A DNA stretch of 64,000 bases from Branchiostoma floridae (taxonomy: Eukaryota > Chordata > Leptocardii > Amphioxiformes > Branchiostomatidae): contig NC_049991.1 of the NCBI RefSeq assembly GCF_000003815.2, positions 6,535,254 through 6,599,253 on the forward strand, read 5' to 3'. The notes beneath the pieces were generated by a model. The model was not told the origin of the DNA. It searched no databases and saw only the letters and a list, made by a program, of their open reading frames with translations. Position numbers and translations under genes: made by a program. Positions within the stretch are counted from its first letter, which is position 1, and each line of letters opens with the position of its first letter. Positions 35,319 through 50,100 of this stretch are shown piece after piece.

Positions 35319-37060
35319 GGGGCGGATCCAGGATTTTGCAAAGGGGGGGCGCATATGCTGTTGCACCTCAAGTCGTGGCCGAAGGCCACGAATGCGCAGC
35401 GTAGCTGCGCGGGGGGAGAGCACGAGAGGGGGGTTTCCCCCCTCTCGTTGGGGGGCCTCCCCCGAGAACTTTTTAAAATAAAGAGGCTCTCTGGTGCATT
35501 TTAGAGCCATTTTTGTGCAAAAATAACCAACGAATCAACACTGACTTTTAGGGCTGAACAAATATAATAAACGAACGAACACTGTTTTTTATAGTTAGCA
35601 ATCTCACATTCAACAATCATATTTTTGGCCTGGGAAAACGGCCATCGAAACATGTCTTGAGCCGAGGGGAGGGCCATCGAAAAAGGGGCCTTAAAAATAC
35701 AAGCAAAATGTGCCCCTGAAATGCAGGAAATGAAGTTTCAGGTGGTCAAGATTTCAATTTTTCTCTGGACGTCCCTGACGACGACTTGCGCCTCCGGCGC
35801 CCACGACGCTCCGGTGCTCGTCGCCATCAAAAATCTTTTCCCCTGACAGAAATGTCATTACATTTAGCATTGTCTACCAGCAAAGTTTATCCCTCAAAGT
35901 GCAGAAAATCCTGTTTCAGAGGGTTCAAATTTCAACATTTTTCTCCAGACCTACCTTGCGACGACTCGTGCGCTCGAAGTTGTGAAAATACGTTGGGGGG
36001 TCGTCGCCCTCAATAATATAAGCTAAAATCCCTATAGCTACCAGAAAGGCTATTAAACTTAGCTTAGTCTGCCAGCAAATCTGTCCATCAAAAGTTAGGA
36101 AAGATCGTTTCAGATAGTCAAGATTTCAAAATTTTCCCGGGAGAGCATGCCCCGAACCGCCTAGGATTACGTCAATATTGTTCGCCCTCCCCATAAGAAA
36201 TTTGCTGCAGCCGCCTCTGTCGTGTAATTCCATGTTCGCACGAAGTTTACGAAGACTATAGAAACTAAAATTGGTATCAATATCAATCATGTGTGCACCG
36301 GTTCTTTGGAAACGGAATGGTTCACGGACGGCAACGGGATAAAACATTACGATGTTTACTTTCGTGACAGCGGGCTCTCTGCTGCGTGCATATGACATAA
36401 TCATGCATATGATGGCGCGAAAATTTTTCGGCAAGTTTGTTGGTTGGCCGAAATAACTCCCGTTTTGGAATGATTACAGCAGTATTGAAGCGGTTTTCGT
36501 CACGATATCGCTAAAATGTACCCAAGTCTCTTCCAAGTAGAACATTAATCTAGTTTCTTTTGTGTAAATATCGTACATGTGTAGTGGAAAAGATCGCCGT
36601 TTTTTTTTTACCTGACCCATTTTGCATCAGCCCTCCCCCCGGTAAATATCGTCAAGTCTGTCACAGTATGAATGAATGAATGTTTAATATTGTATCTTGC
36701 GTCGCTCAGTCCACATGGGCTAATAGGGCACCAAAATAACAAATATAATAACAATATTAGAGTCAGATGGAACATAAGCGAGTTCCAAAAGAGGGCGGGA
36801 GTATTGCCAACTTCCTGGTTACAGAACATTCTGGCAATGCCTGCAAAGACCGACGCAATGAGGAAGTAAAAGCGGGAGGAGTGCGCCTTGGCATTGTTGG
36901 TTAGCGGTTTTGTATTGTCGCCGCTTCGCTGAAACTTTCGCTGATTTTCTGTATTTCTTTGTGGAATTCCTTTTTTTTTTGGTGGTCCAGCCGAATTTTT
37001 TTTGGGGTCCAGCCAAAGGGGGGGCGCGCGCCGGGTGCGCCCCCCCCTAAATCCGCGCCT
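35319..37060. mobile_element. Candidate 1.7-kb element bounded by GGGGCGGATC-type ends
   Basis: The left edge is GGGGCGGATCCAGGATTTTG followed by a G run. The right edge reads a C run then CTAAATCCGCGCC, the inverse of the left. Internally there is a palindrome (CGTGGCCGAAGGCCACG, and CCCCCCTCTCG near 35440). No transposase domain was recognised. It could be two separate fragments of one family rather than one element. Confidence 0.4.
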
Positions 37061-37790
37061 GCTGACCTAATGCAGCTGCTAAATCTCCTTAGTGTGGCAA
37101 TGATATTCATTAAAGATTTATTCCTGGAGTGCTATAACACTTGACACTGGAAGGTTATTTGCATAATTTGACCAATTAAGTTTTTACAGTAGTTCCATAG
37201 ACAACATAGAATAGTGGTAGCCCCCATCCAGCAGCAACAGTTAGTCCCCAGGGTGGTATGATATTTTTATTCAACCATCCAACTAAAACCTAAACCTAAG
37301 TGACAAAATGCAACAAACGATACCAAACTTAAAATAGAACAAAGCTTCTACCACTTAACCCTGTATGTACTATAGATTAAGCAGGCCCAAAAATCAAGCG
37401 ACCATGACTAGCCCCAAACTACAAATTACCTGCATACAATACGGAAATGGCATCCCCAAAGAAACAACAAGAAACACAGGAAGATAATATACATACCTTT
37501 CTCTTACACTCAAGCTCTATACATTTCTCCTCCACTTTAGAAAGTTGTATCTTCTTCTGATTGCCAAACAGGGTAAAGGAACTTGTACCAGAACTTTAAA
37601 CTCAGTACTACACAGCTCTCAAAACACCACAAAGACTAAGAAGCAAACTCAAATTGTACCTAACAGCAACAGATACTAGTACAAACATCATCTGGCTGGA
37701 AACACTGTTGATACAAAGTAACCTGATACATTGAAGGTGGCAGAAGCCAGTGCAAAAACAGATGACGATTCTACACCTAAGCTTAAAGAC
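37061..37790. other. Intergenic stretch, nothing recognised
   Basis: No exon, signal peptide or clear repeat seen. Confidence 0.35.
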
Positions 37791-37799
37791 CTATCAATC

Positions 37800-38460
37800 A
37801 ACCCAAACCCAACCAAACCAAGCAGATATTGAGGGGATGCCCCAACCACACAAAAACAGGGTCCACCTACAGTATCAAGTTCAAGCACTAGGAGGCCCAA
37901 AATCAAACCTGACCACCAGGACACCAGCAACAACCCACGTAACAAATAGCAACACGATGGCATTTTGCGTTCCGGAGATACAGCGCATGCGCAGTGCCCG
38001 CACAAAAGGTAACCTGGAATGTCAAGTTCAAGCACCAAGGGCGTCAAAATCAAAATTGAGAATTATTCAGCCACCGCCAACACATGTGCCAAATATCATC
38101 GCGCCCGCACCAACCGTTCAGAAGATATAACTCCGGAAATACCCCTCCCGGACACAAAATTCGACCTGCCGCGTCAAGTTCAAACGCGACAAGGCCCAAA
38201 GTCAATCCTAGGTAACAGGCAACAACTTCCCACCCATGCACCAAAAAATCGTCGCAATGGTGCGTATCATTCCGGACACACAGCGCCAAAAGTGCCCCCA
38301 AAACACCCAAAATGCCACCTGCAATGTCAAGTTCAAGCGCCAGGAGGCCCAAAATCAAACCTGAGTGTCAAGCCACCACCCCCAACCCACGTACCAAAAA
38401 TCGTCGTGCTCGCACCATCCGTTCTCGAGATACAGCGCCCTAAATCCCCAGCTTCCAAAT
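37800..38460. repeat. Degenerate tandem repeat, about 150-bp period, four units
   Basis: The marker TCAAGTTCAA recurs at 37874, 38022, 38174 and 38327. Each is followed by GGCCCAAA(A/G)TCAA-like sequence and later by a C/A-rich block ending with AGATACAGCGC or variants. The long open frames on both strands come from this repeat. Confidence 0.8.
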
Positions 38461-39522
38461 TTTCCCACGCCCGTGAAAACCATACCTGCATACATGCAGG
38501 TAATAAAGAAATAAAGATCAGCCTTAGTGGTTTCTGACTGAAGCGTTATAGATTCCTATGATGAGTATGTCATAGTCATTCCCATATGAAATTTCAGGTC
38601 ACAAATTCCCTTTTATTGATCCCACGTGATATAAAAAGGGTCTGAGATAAAAGCTTGCTTACAATTGACAGGATTAGATGGGGCCAGGGATCCTTAGGTA
38701 GGAACATTTCGTCTTTCAAGAGATAGGTCGGACGTGTACGTTCTTTTGTTCTGAAAATAAAATGTGCGTATTTAACTATGAAAGCCAATGGAATAGCCTA
38801 ATAGGCGTATGACACCTCAAGGGCACCGCCATATTGACTTCTGACGTCCGCCATCTTGGAACGTACCACCTAGACCAATCATAGACTGACCTAGCCTAGT
38901 CAATCATAAGTCACATTAGATACGAGTATAACAAAACTGACACATGACAAAAAAATGCTGCAAGCTAAAGTTTTAATATGTTGTTACTATCTGGCACTAA
39001 ACAAAACTTTAAACAGTAAACATAAAAGCTACGATAAAGTTTAAGGTTCACGATTTAGTATTACCCAATTCAAATCGACTTCTGGAATGTTAATTACTAG
39101 CTAATGACAGTTTTCTTGATTTACAAACGTCGATCATACCAATCATGCAATTTTGCCAATTTCAGTTTAGTTTGTGCGTAGTATAGTTATTCTAGTCTAC
39201 ATCAATTGTATCAATGACTTATTAGCTCACACAAGCATTCATTTTGCGTCCATGTAAATAACGAAAATCTAGCACATTCAGAGATTTGTCAAAAATTGCA
39301 AAAAAATATCACCCCCCAAAGAAATGCTGACTATATATGACACGTTTTTGACACATAACGTCAATATCAAATAATTATTTCATAATTATCTATGACTTAT
39401 AAGAATTACTTTTTGGCATTTGTCATAACAGACAAGTTGATAAATCATTAAAAAAAAGAATTTTACTTGACATTTGGTAAAATAGCAGCAAAAATCTTTT
39501 CATATTTGTTTATGCATAAATC
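38461..39522. other. 3' flank of the triple-esterase gene, duplicated at 28.9-29.5 kb
   Basis: From about 38910 the sequence is the counterpart of the flank of esterase II. The 3' UTR of the triple-esterase gene should lie at its right end. No additional gene seen. Confidence 0.5.
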
Positions 39523-42500
39523 TTAAAGTTCATCTTTCTGCGCTGAAGCAATTTTTGGGAAGACCTCGTTCCAAAATTTCATTTTCTCCGACTTGAGCCC
39601 AACGTCAGTGGTCGGCACCACGTCCAGCTTCATGTAGACCGGGTTGTCAGGTGTGTACTGAGGCCAGGTCGGCAGGGAGGGGCTGTCAGTGGGGCCGCCG
39701 GTGGAGTCGGACGGGTCGCTGTAATAGATAATCAAGTTCAGGGACATTTAAAGGAGTCCTAAACTCCAGAAGGGAGTGTTATTTTCCAATACATTATGTA
39801 TCATCAATAAATCAATAATCAGCCGACTATTCGCATAACTTCACTTTTGGTGAAATAAGCAACGTGTGTTTGTACAACAACATGTGACATTCACTAAATC
39901 CATGCAGACCCTTCCAATACGTATTATTTAGACCCTTCCTTCACCATGCATATTTTCGGCATAAATGAGGGGCGATGTTCACACCAAGAAAATGAATTGT
40001 TTACAAAATATCAAAGAACGCATACCGTGACATTATATGCATTTTCAGTTCCTAGGTTTAATATCTATCGTAAAATAACACTCCTTTGAAGTGACTCATG
40101 TTATGAAAAGATGTCACCAGAAGATCCCTACTTCTAGTCTAAAACGTCACTGCTGATCTCTGACCTCTTGACCCGGCCTGCTACATCGACTTGATTTATA
40201 TTACCATGTAATTTTGTACTAAGAAGCTAGCCTACCTATACTATAGCATAAAAGCAATGGACAGTCTAGCCTCGTTTTGATGCCCTGAACCCAGATGACC
40301 ACGGAAAATCCAAAATGGCCGCCACATCTGGCAATGCATTTATTTACGTAGTGTCACAACATGCAAGATACTAAATAGCTACGAAAGGCAATGGTGGACC
40401 AACTGCTGTGGATGAAGCTGTCTGGATTGGTTCGAGCGGGAGTAAGACTTAGTGAAGAAATCTTACCCAGTTCTTGCGAAGTTTGCCCAGTACGCCATCA
40501 TGCTCAAGCTGACGTGCTCGTCTGTCTTAGTGTAGGTTACGTTGGCGGTGCCATGGTCGTCAAAGAACGGCATCCCCATAGTCATGTAGAGATCATCTCC
40601 ATGGTCACACCCCACCCAGTCTGGTCGGTGGGCATTGATAGAGGGTCGGTACTGGTTCTCGTAGAAGAAGACACGAGTGCCGGCGCCTATTGGGGTGTGG
40701 GATAGAAAAATAAACAAGAGTTCGGAGACCTCATACCTTCACGTGTAATGCTTTAGAAATTAAAGAAATGTATTCCACATGTGCATAATCCATGCATGGT
40801 GACGTTTAACATGGAATTTTTCATTGATATTGCAAATGATGACTTTATTTACGTTATTCGTTATGGAAAACATTAACACCGAAATTATAGGAATTCTTAA
40901 GTATTGTGGTGTGTGTTAGTAAGGAAGGTATTAACATGTGTGCATCCATAACCCTACCAAATAAAGAAACAGAATCTTTACGCATAATTTACTGTGTGCT
41001 TAAATATTTTTGTCTTGCATGCAGGATAAGCTAACATCAGATACACGAAAATGATACAAATACATGCATTGCTTGTATGTGAATTACCGTATATAGATGC
41101 AATATACAGGGCTCGAAATACCACCTGCATATGCAGGTTAGTGCAGGTAAATTTGAAGCTGTGCAGGTATTTCCGGTGTCTGCCTGCACCTAACCCGTAC
41201 TGTTTTTTTTTACATAAATGTCCTATGATGTAGGTGTATGTGGATTATTATTAGCAGCATTGAATGTTACCCCTATCAGGTATAAAAAAAAATTTCCGAT
41301 GGTTCCTGAACAATTTTATTATGACCCATACTTAAATTCAGAATGGTGCAGGTAAAATTTGTCTGGTGGAAATAATTTTCAATGTTACCTACACCAGTGC
41401 AGGTATGCAGAAAAATGTATTTTGATATAACGACGCGTGAATGATATTGATCGGCAAATCTCACCTGCATGTTTATCTGCCACCATAACTGTAGGGCTGA
41501 CGAAGAGGAGATCACCATACAGGTGGGAGAACTGGTACTGAATCGCCATTGGGTCGTCAGATTCGGTTGAGTACTCAGCCACAATAGCGTCCACCATTTT
41601 GTCCAGATTTGGATTGTCCTTTGAGAGTAAAAGTGGAAAAACAGCAAAGAAAATAATCATTTGGGTAAGTAGATAGTTTGAATTGTGTAACGTATAAGAA
41701 TGGCAACCACTTTCATGTGTTTATCAGATTTTTGATCAACTGCTTACGTCATAACAATTCCGGAATGTCAGCGCAGTGAATCAGACATCTGATTAAGGTC
41801 AAAGAGATCAGAATGAGTGTTTTCATTGTATTAGAACAAAGCTCAGATTTTGAAATTATGGCATCACAGATGCGTCTTCATTCGAGTGTTCAACGGTGTT
41901 TTTTTATATGATAGCTTTCTTTCTTACTTAAAATACGCAATAATGGTAAACATACTAATTTAACACAGCGTTATAAGCCTTTGTGGACTGTGATTCAAAC
42001 TTTTGGCACGTTATGAAATATACTATAAGATATCAAAAGTGTTCTGTGCTTACCCGGTAAATCATTGACGCGGCTGCCTTCGTTAATCTGACAAAGTCCT
42101 CTTGGGATATCCCAGCTAGAGGGTCCCCTTGGATTGCAAATGGTAGCATCAGCCACCCGAACTCGTGGTTGCTGACTCCCAGAAGATAATCAGCCGTGTT
42201 GACGTCTCCTGCTTGCATCAGGTCCATGGGTTGAGAGGTAAGGAACGTCCCGTCCACCGCTGGTGAGAAATAGAACGGGCCGATCTTGAGTTGTAAGTCT
42301 CTAACTTTGTCCAGAAGCTCCTCTGGTGACTTCTCTTTCAGACAGGCCGTTAGGGTTGCCGTGTCCTCCGTCTCGCATCCGGCTTCTTCCGCAAACATCT
42401 TGGTCAGGGGAAGTGGCTGTGGGTTGACCGGCATGGTTGTCCAGGTACCGCTCTGTGAGATGGCTCTCCGGAACAGACCTTTACTGAGGGGGGACAGGAG

Positions 42501-44113
42501 TTGGTAGGAGACGCTCACGCCGCCGGCTGACTCTCCAAATATGGTGACTTTTTCAGGATCTCCGCCGAAGTTTCGGATGTTGTCCCTCACCCACTCCATG
42601 GCACGGACCTGAAGATGACGAATAGTATGCTGGTGTAAATATAGCACTGGATTAGATATACATTTAACGCTAAAGAGAGCAGTACGTTTCATATCTATGG
42701 TGATGTTGTTTTTAATGAGTCAAGTGGCACTGACCTGATCCAGGAATCCGTAGTTTCCTGGAATGTTTTCGTCCCCCGTACTGAGGAAACCCAGCACACC
42801 GAGACGGTAGTTGATGGAGACCACCACGACGCCTTGATGAGCAGCAAAAGCCTCGTATCCTAACATGGAACCCATGCCCATGGAGAGCCCGCCTCCATGA
42901 ATCCAGAAAAGGACCTGGAAATAGTTAAAGGGCTGTTGTGATACTGCAATTGGCAACATGTACCTTCCGTGGATATCTTTCTTGAATATTTTGCTATGCA
43001 TCTATGATTTGTTATTGTACTATTTATTGATTTGTTATTGAACTGTTAGATAGCTTCATTCATGTTACTTCCTACATTGCCTTATTGTTGATAATCTAAT
43101 TGTTGTTACTCATTTTTCATTTGTTATCATTTGTTTCCCATTTCAATTATTTCATTCGAATTGTGTTCAGTAGTTATTAGGAGGAGGGCTCCTATAAGCC
43201 GTTTTTGGCTTCTTCCTCTCTCCCGCACGGTTTTTATGTATCATTTATCTTTACGTTGTGTATTTCCTTTTTGTATGTGCAAATAAATAAAATCAAATTA
43301 AATCAAATCAAATCTTTCTAAACAATAAAAATTGATCTTTCTGAACATAGATAAATGAACGAATTGAATAGAGCTTTTCAACAGAAGTAAAATGACAAAA
43401 ATCATTCTAATTGTAGTTTCTCAAAATAGATAAGGAAGGGCGTCGTCTTCAGCTATAGGACCCATGTACGCAGACACGCTATTTTCCGCATGTGCGACGC
43501 CACCTTTCTCTCAAACGAGACGGGGGACGGTACAAGCTTCCAACGACCTTTGACCCAGTGCTGACGTCACATGTGCGGAAAAATCACGTGTCTATATGTA
43601 TACATACAGTACTCTAGTCAGATAACTGAAGAAGACCTAGAGATTCGGCGTAATTTTTTTAGTAAAATTTCTTGAGCTGGAGAACAGCATAATTTTAATC
43701 TCATTATGCTATTCAACTATATAAGGAGGCTTGATGGCTAGTTTATGTTTAATTTTTTTTCTTAAAAAATCTCACCGGCAAGGCGGCGTCTGCCGCTACA
43801 GTCGGAGTAAAGACAGCGAGTGTCAGACAGTCCTCGCTCATGGTCATGTTCTGTCCAAGTTCGTAAGGGAAGTCCATCTCTTTCATGAATGTAAGATTTT
43901 GCGGACAGTAAACACCTGGCTCCACGGCCTCCCTGACCCCCTCCCACGGGAGGGCAGGCTGGGGCGGGCGGTACCGGAGGTCTCCAACAGGGGGCGCTGC
44001 GTACGGGATAGCGAGGTACGTGTAGATCGGCTTGTCTGGGAGGTCCTTGGCGTGCGAAATTGTCCCCTTCACCTGTCCAGTCTCTGTCGATACGACTGGA
44101 CACTCCGCCTTAC
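39523..44113 (-). CDS. Carboxylesterase module III (third domain, KDEL end)
   Basis: Exons 43776-44113, 42735-42914, 42054-42608, 41465-41618, 40467-40686 and 39523-39718. It begins at a phase-1 acceptor ([15 protein letters not shown]), with no start codon or signal peptide of its own. Oxyanion segment WIHGGGL, nucleophile GESAGG, acid SNHEFGW, histidine GCDHGDD. Cysteine pairs (YCPQN/EDCLT and AGCETE/TACLKEK) match the family's disulfides. The end AQKDEL is an ER-retrieval signal. It is closest to module II, with identical exon lengths and shared flanks. Confidence 0.9.
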
Positions 44114-47100
44114 CTGAGAACAAAGTACAAATTTAATAGATTTACTGTAAACTTCGAGCAGTCAAGGAAAACTGGTGCCATGTATTGTTATTTTCCAATG
44201 TGCAAATACAATATACGCTGATTCCGTATGGTCAAAGGCATCTGTCCTAGAAACTAAAAATTAATAATCTATCCTTTGTATCATGATTATGACAGCACAA
44301 CATCTATTCGAAAAACGTCATGAACATGGGGTGCCTAATTATTTACCTGCGGCAGCCAAGTCTGGGATGACTTCGTTCCAAAGTTTTATTTTCTCCGGCT
44401 TGAACCCAACGTCAGTTGTCGGCACCAAGTCCAGCTTCATGTAGACCGGGTTGTCAGGTGTGTACTGAGGCCAGGTCGGCAGGGAGGGACTGTCAGTGGG
44501 ACCGCCCGTAGAGTCGGAGGGATCGCTGTAACGCATCGAATAGAATTCAGTGGAAACCCAAAGTAGCAAGATCCTAAACGATAGAGGGTATGTAAAGATG
44601 TCAGCCGAACAAATAGACGAGTAAACAAAAGTTGCAAAGTTTGAACTTTGTTCCGCACAACAACAACAACCCCCATTTAAAAAAAAATTCAGTAGATCTG
44701 ACCGACCTTCACCAATGAATGATTTACTGCCCTGACGTTCCAGAAGTCGGAAGTGTGATGACGTAAGAGGCGAATCAAAAGTGGCGGGACGCCTCAGTCT
44801 TCCGAAACGTCAGCGAAGTGAATCAGACATCTGATGAAGTTCGACTTAATCGACTGAAAATTCATAGTGAGTGTTTTCGTTCTGTTGGAAGCTCAAACTG
44901 TGTAACTATGGGTTCTATCAACACAGATGGTCCCTGCTTACCCGGTTCTTGCGAAGTTTGCCCAGTACGCCATCATCTTGAGAGAGACGTCTTCGTCTTC
45001 TTTAGTGTAGTTCTGTGGTTGTACAGTTCTAGTTGCCTCGAGGAACGGGAACCCCCAAACCATATACAGGTCGTCTCCGTGCTGGCATCCCACCCAGTCG
45101 GGTATGTCCGGGTGGATGGAGGGTCGATACTGGTTCTCGTAGAAGAAAACCCGGGCACCGGCATCTGTTGAAGATGATTCAAGAATCAGTGTTAATGTCA
45201 ATACCTTGTTGTTGTGTTGCTACAAACCTCAGGTAACCATCTGAGTAATGAGGCTGTTTATGTGCACTCGAGGCACCTCCTCGCATTTGCTCCGTTTTGA
45301 CAAAAAAGGTAGCTCGGACAAATGTCATAATTTTATGTATCGACATATATAATAGTTACGTAAGTGGCAGTAAAACTGCGATTTCCAATGCTATAATTCC
45401 ATCAAGAGAAACGGCATTAACTTGATGCGAAAGTGACTTTCGAAACCAAAAGAACTGTTTAACCGTGTAGCGGAACGGCAGAGTGTTCGACTCAGAACCA
45501 AATGGTCCTGGGTTCGAATCCTGTCATGTCGCCGATCTTGTGCCATTTGGAAAGACACTTTGTATGACCTTAAGCTTCCTTTCTGCACCCAGGTGTAAAA
45601 TTGGAAATCTGACGGTAGGGAAAGGTAAAACGCTGTGGAAGTAGAAGGATGGGCTCTGCTTTCAAATACCGTGCCCAAGACGTATTTAACAGCTAACAGC
45701 TAACCCCCCACCCCCCACAACAGCCTCAAGATGGCTTTAAGACTACCTTTAACTTCTGTCTGTCATTTTTATGTGTCATTGATAAGATAAGTTGCTAACT
45801 TGAGTGCCACACATTTGGCCCTGTTTGTCTTTTATAGGGCCTTCACATTGAAACCGAGTCAGCAGGAATCAAGCAGAACCAGCCGGAATGAAGTATTTGC
45901 AAAATTCGTGCCACGTTCGGGGCCATTCGGGTGGGAATTCCAAATGGATCTTATATCCCATTCACACGAGAAGGGATGAGCCAAAAAGCCGTCAGAATGA
46001 AAGTTCTTTTCTATTCTTGTAAATTCGTAGTGTATCCTAGAAATTCTCACTGCATTCGATGCACTCCATCGAACGAGATAAGAATGTTTCGAATAATGTT
46101 GGAATGCGTAGAATGCGGTCACAGTTCAGTTAGAATAGTTAGAATAGACTTAGAATCCACTTTGAATGCCATTCGATATTTCTCCACTTCGAATGCACCT
46201 CGACAGCTTTAACATGTCAAAAACTTTCGGGCCAGCCAAAAGAACGGGCACAAATAGCTGGAATGCTGTGAGAATTTCTGGAATACACTACGAGTTACCA
46301 GGAATTGCCAGGACTAGTAAAGAATTTTCATTCTGACGGCATTCCGGGTCATTCTTGCTCTCGTGTGAAAGGGGGCTTAAGGAAATAAATAAAAAATGCC
46401 ATCAGCTGACAATGTAGCGGAGCAGAAAGGGAAATGCAACACGAAAGTGAGGCATCCATATGCTACTCACCGGCGTGGCTGTCTGCGACAAGAACTGTAG
46501 GAGCTGCGAACCAGGCATCCCCTGTGGAAAGTGTGAACTGGTACAGGATTGACAGTGGGTCGTCGGGATCAGTCGGTTTGTACTCCGCGACGACAGTATC
46601 CGCCATCTTGTCCAAGTTTGGATTGCCCTGAGTGTGATATAAAAAATGAGCATATATGAGAGAAATCACCCTCCACCCTCCACCTGCACCTGTTTTATTT
46701 ATTATTTTCGTAATATATTTAATGTAATATTTTCTTGTGGAAGTAGATAAAACAAACAAAGCTGTTGCAATACAGATATTTGCTGTTCACTAATAGAAAT
46801 TAGTAGATGCTACCGGAAACGTCTGAAAATCTCTCCAGATTCTTGAGTATTTGTATTTGTGTATCTTATTACCTGGATGTCTAACTTTCATCACAGAATG
46901 AGGGTGGCCGTTTTCTGAGATATAGAGTCAGTGCCAAGAACAAGGCAGACTGTATTGTATTTTGATTTTTGTACCCGTTTTGGTAATGGTACCATCTCCT
47001 TTCATAAGCATTTATGATCCAGACTTATAGTCATGCAGAATAAACAGACACTAGGTTTTTGCTAGTTCGTTTTTGAAGACACAACACCAGATTCACTGCT

Positions 47101-50100
47101 TGCTTTAGACACCTCCTCGAACACGGGACCCCCATATGCATTTTTCGGTCAAAATTCAAAACTGCATCTCTACTTCAAACACAGAAATAGAGCACACTGA
47201 TTTCAACGTACAATCTCAACAAGTTCTTTCGCACACAGGTTACTTCAAATACCAATACCAAATATTAAACCTATTCAGACCGGGATTTTTTTATCATCAC
47301 TGGACGGGGGGGTGGGGGTTTGATTTTATTTTGAGGCCCGCTCTTTCTGACTCCTGTAACTCTAAAATAAATTATCATATGGCCACAAAATTTTCAGAGA
47401 ATGATGTTAATATAATATCTAACAAATGAAAGAAATTTGACGTAACGATGGCGTAGTATAACGTAACTATGACGTCATCAATTTGCCTTTATTGTCTGGA
47501 ACCGTGAAAAGGGGGTATTCCCAGAAAACTTTGACGTACGCTACAAAAATGTGCTGATAGCAGAATAATTATGTTTGTTACGACGTGTGTTGCCAATAGC
47601 AATATCAATGACGTTAAAGTGACGTCATAAAATGATCTAATGCATATCTAAGATACTTGTTAGGCTCTGCCATCTTATATCCAACACCTTGAATTTTCAC
47701 AAATACATTTTTGGCGACAAATAATCGGAAAAAACAACGGTGATAGACTAAAAACGTTCATTTAAACGTTTTTTGATGCAAAAATACCAGGTATTTACAA
47801 CTTATTAGGGATAATAAGCTAGTTATTCGTCATCTGGTCATACGGTCCGCCATCTTGGATTTTGGCCCATGGCGTCATCACATTAGCATAATTTAGCGAT
47901 TTTCGTCCAAAATGCACGTCACCAAACGGTTGCCATGGCAACAAGAAAAATGGAAATTTTTTCAAACATTTGAAATTGTTGACATAAAATTTTAGGAAAA
48001 CTCACCAAGTTTGGTGGCTCTAGCGAAAGCCGTTCTGGCGTCATGCGACATGAAAGTTGGCGCGTGCCTCAAACCACCCCTCCCCCCGTCTGAATAGGGT
48101 TAAAATTGTTGCGTACTTACCTGGTGGACAAATGACATTACTGTCTTGATGACTTTAAGAAATTCCTCTTGAGACATGCCATCATGAGGGTCCCCTTCAA
48201 GAAAGCTAGAGAGCCCCATCCAGCCACCCTCGTGGTTGTTGAATCCAAGAAGATAGTCTGCTGTGTTGATTTCTCCATTCTTCATCAGATCCGAGGGGTC
48301 AGTCGTCAGAAATGTTCCATCCACCACCGGTACGAGATACGCCATTGGCCCTAAGGCCTGGAATGCATCAAGAAGCTCTTCAGGTGACTTCTCTTTCAGA
48401 CAGGCCGTTAGGCTTGCCGTGTCCTCCGTCTCGCAACCGGCACTTTCTGCAATGATTTTAGTGACTGCGAGTGGCTGGGGGTTGACTTGGAAAGTTTTCC
48501 AGGTACCGCTCTGTGAGATGGCTCTCTGGAACAGACCTTTACTGAGGGGCGACAGGAGTTGATAGGAAACGCTAATGGCGCCTGCCGACTCTCCAAATAA
48601 GGTGACTCTTTCTGGGTCTCCACCGAAGTTTCGGATGTTCTCCTTCACCCATTCCATGGCACGGACCTGTATTGATAGAATTCAGTTCATGTCTTATACA
48701 AAAGTGACGAAATAGTTCTAAAATACAATAGGAAAATAATGTTGCGTTGACTAGATCCAGGAATCCAAAGTTTCCTGGAATTTGCTCCTCTCCCGTACTG
48801 AGGAAACCCAGCACACCGAGAAGAAATTAACCAATGTTTGGTACGTAGATTCACCGTAAAGTTGGCAATATCGCCCTCAATTCAATGGAAATGTCGTTAT
48901 CTATACCATTTTCAAAGGAAAACCCACTGACCTGATCCAGGAATCCATAGTTTCCTGGCATGTTTTCGTCCCCCGTACTGAGGAAACCCAGCACACCGAG
49001 ACGATAGTTGAAGGAGACCACCACGACGTCTTGGTGAGCAGCAAGACCCTCAAATCCGGGAGGACCACCATAGAAAACCATTAGACCTCCACCGTGGATC
49101 CACAAAAGAACCTGCGAAGAATAAAACATGTTCAATGCATCAAAGGAAAGTTACTGTTTTCTTCGTATGCAACTGAAAGTATACCATTGAAAGTAAAAGG
49201 ACCCTTGGATTCGTTAAGCGCAACTTAAATGACTGCCCCAAAAAAGTCAAACAAAAAGCCTACACTAGCTTAGTCAGACCCCATCTTGAATATGTCAGTG
49301 CGGCATGGGACCCTTATCAGAAAGACCACATTTTCAAACTCGAAGCGTTCCAAAAAAGAGCGGCTAGATTTGCTTCAAATGTCCCGAACTGTCCAAATTC
49401 TCAGTCATGCGCCACTAAACTAGTCTCGGACCTGGGTTGGGATACACTCAAAAATAGAGGAACAGCCAACAGACTTACCATCCTCCAGAAATCTAGACAA
49501 AATCTCCTAGCCCTACCGGTGGATCACTACTTGCAAAGGCAATCTAGACATAACCACCCAAACTCATACAAACCCATTAAGACTAATAAAGACTGTCTCA
49601 AACATTCATATTTCCCAAGAACCACTAACGATTGGAATACTCTGCCATACTCAACCACCCTTCAAGCTAATCCCGTTTAGTTTAAGGCAGAGGTGCTGCA
49701 ACACCTGAGGAACGGTCAATAAACAGCAGCACTACACCCTGGATGGTTTGCCCCAACAAATATAAGGGGTGTTATTCAGTACGAGAACAATAATCATAAT
49801 GAAGCATTGCATGGTTAACACTCATGGAAATCATGGAATATTTAGATTATTTTCATAAGAAAGATTCTATCATGTAAGACAAAAAACCTTGATGTTTGGA
49901 ACTGCATTTGTAAGGAGCGACACCTATGCTGCAGTTATTCAGTGACTAACCAACCTTCTACTCAGGAAAGGCCTTTTAAACATTTCATGTGATGCTTTCC
50001 ATTAAAATACACAAAAGAAGGTCCTGCTGATCAAAGATTTGACTAGCACAAGCTAGTATAGATGATAGGAAGTTGGTGTATGAAGTAGTATCAGAACTTA

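Noticed and set aside
37688-38537. Open frames of 102-172 codons on both strands
   Set aside because: They follow the 150-bp tandem repeat and have no domain, signal or splice support.
45465-45540. tRNA gene
   Set aside because: A and B boxes are present, but the arms do not pair and the body matches dispersed fragments, so it is a SINE.
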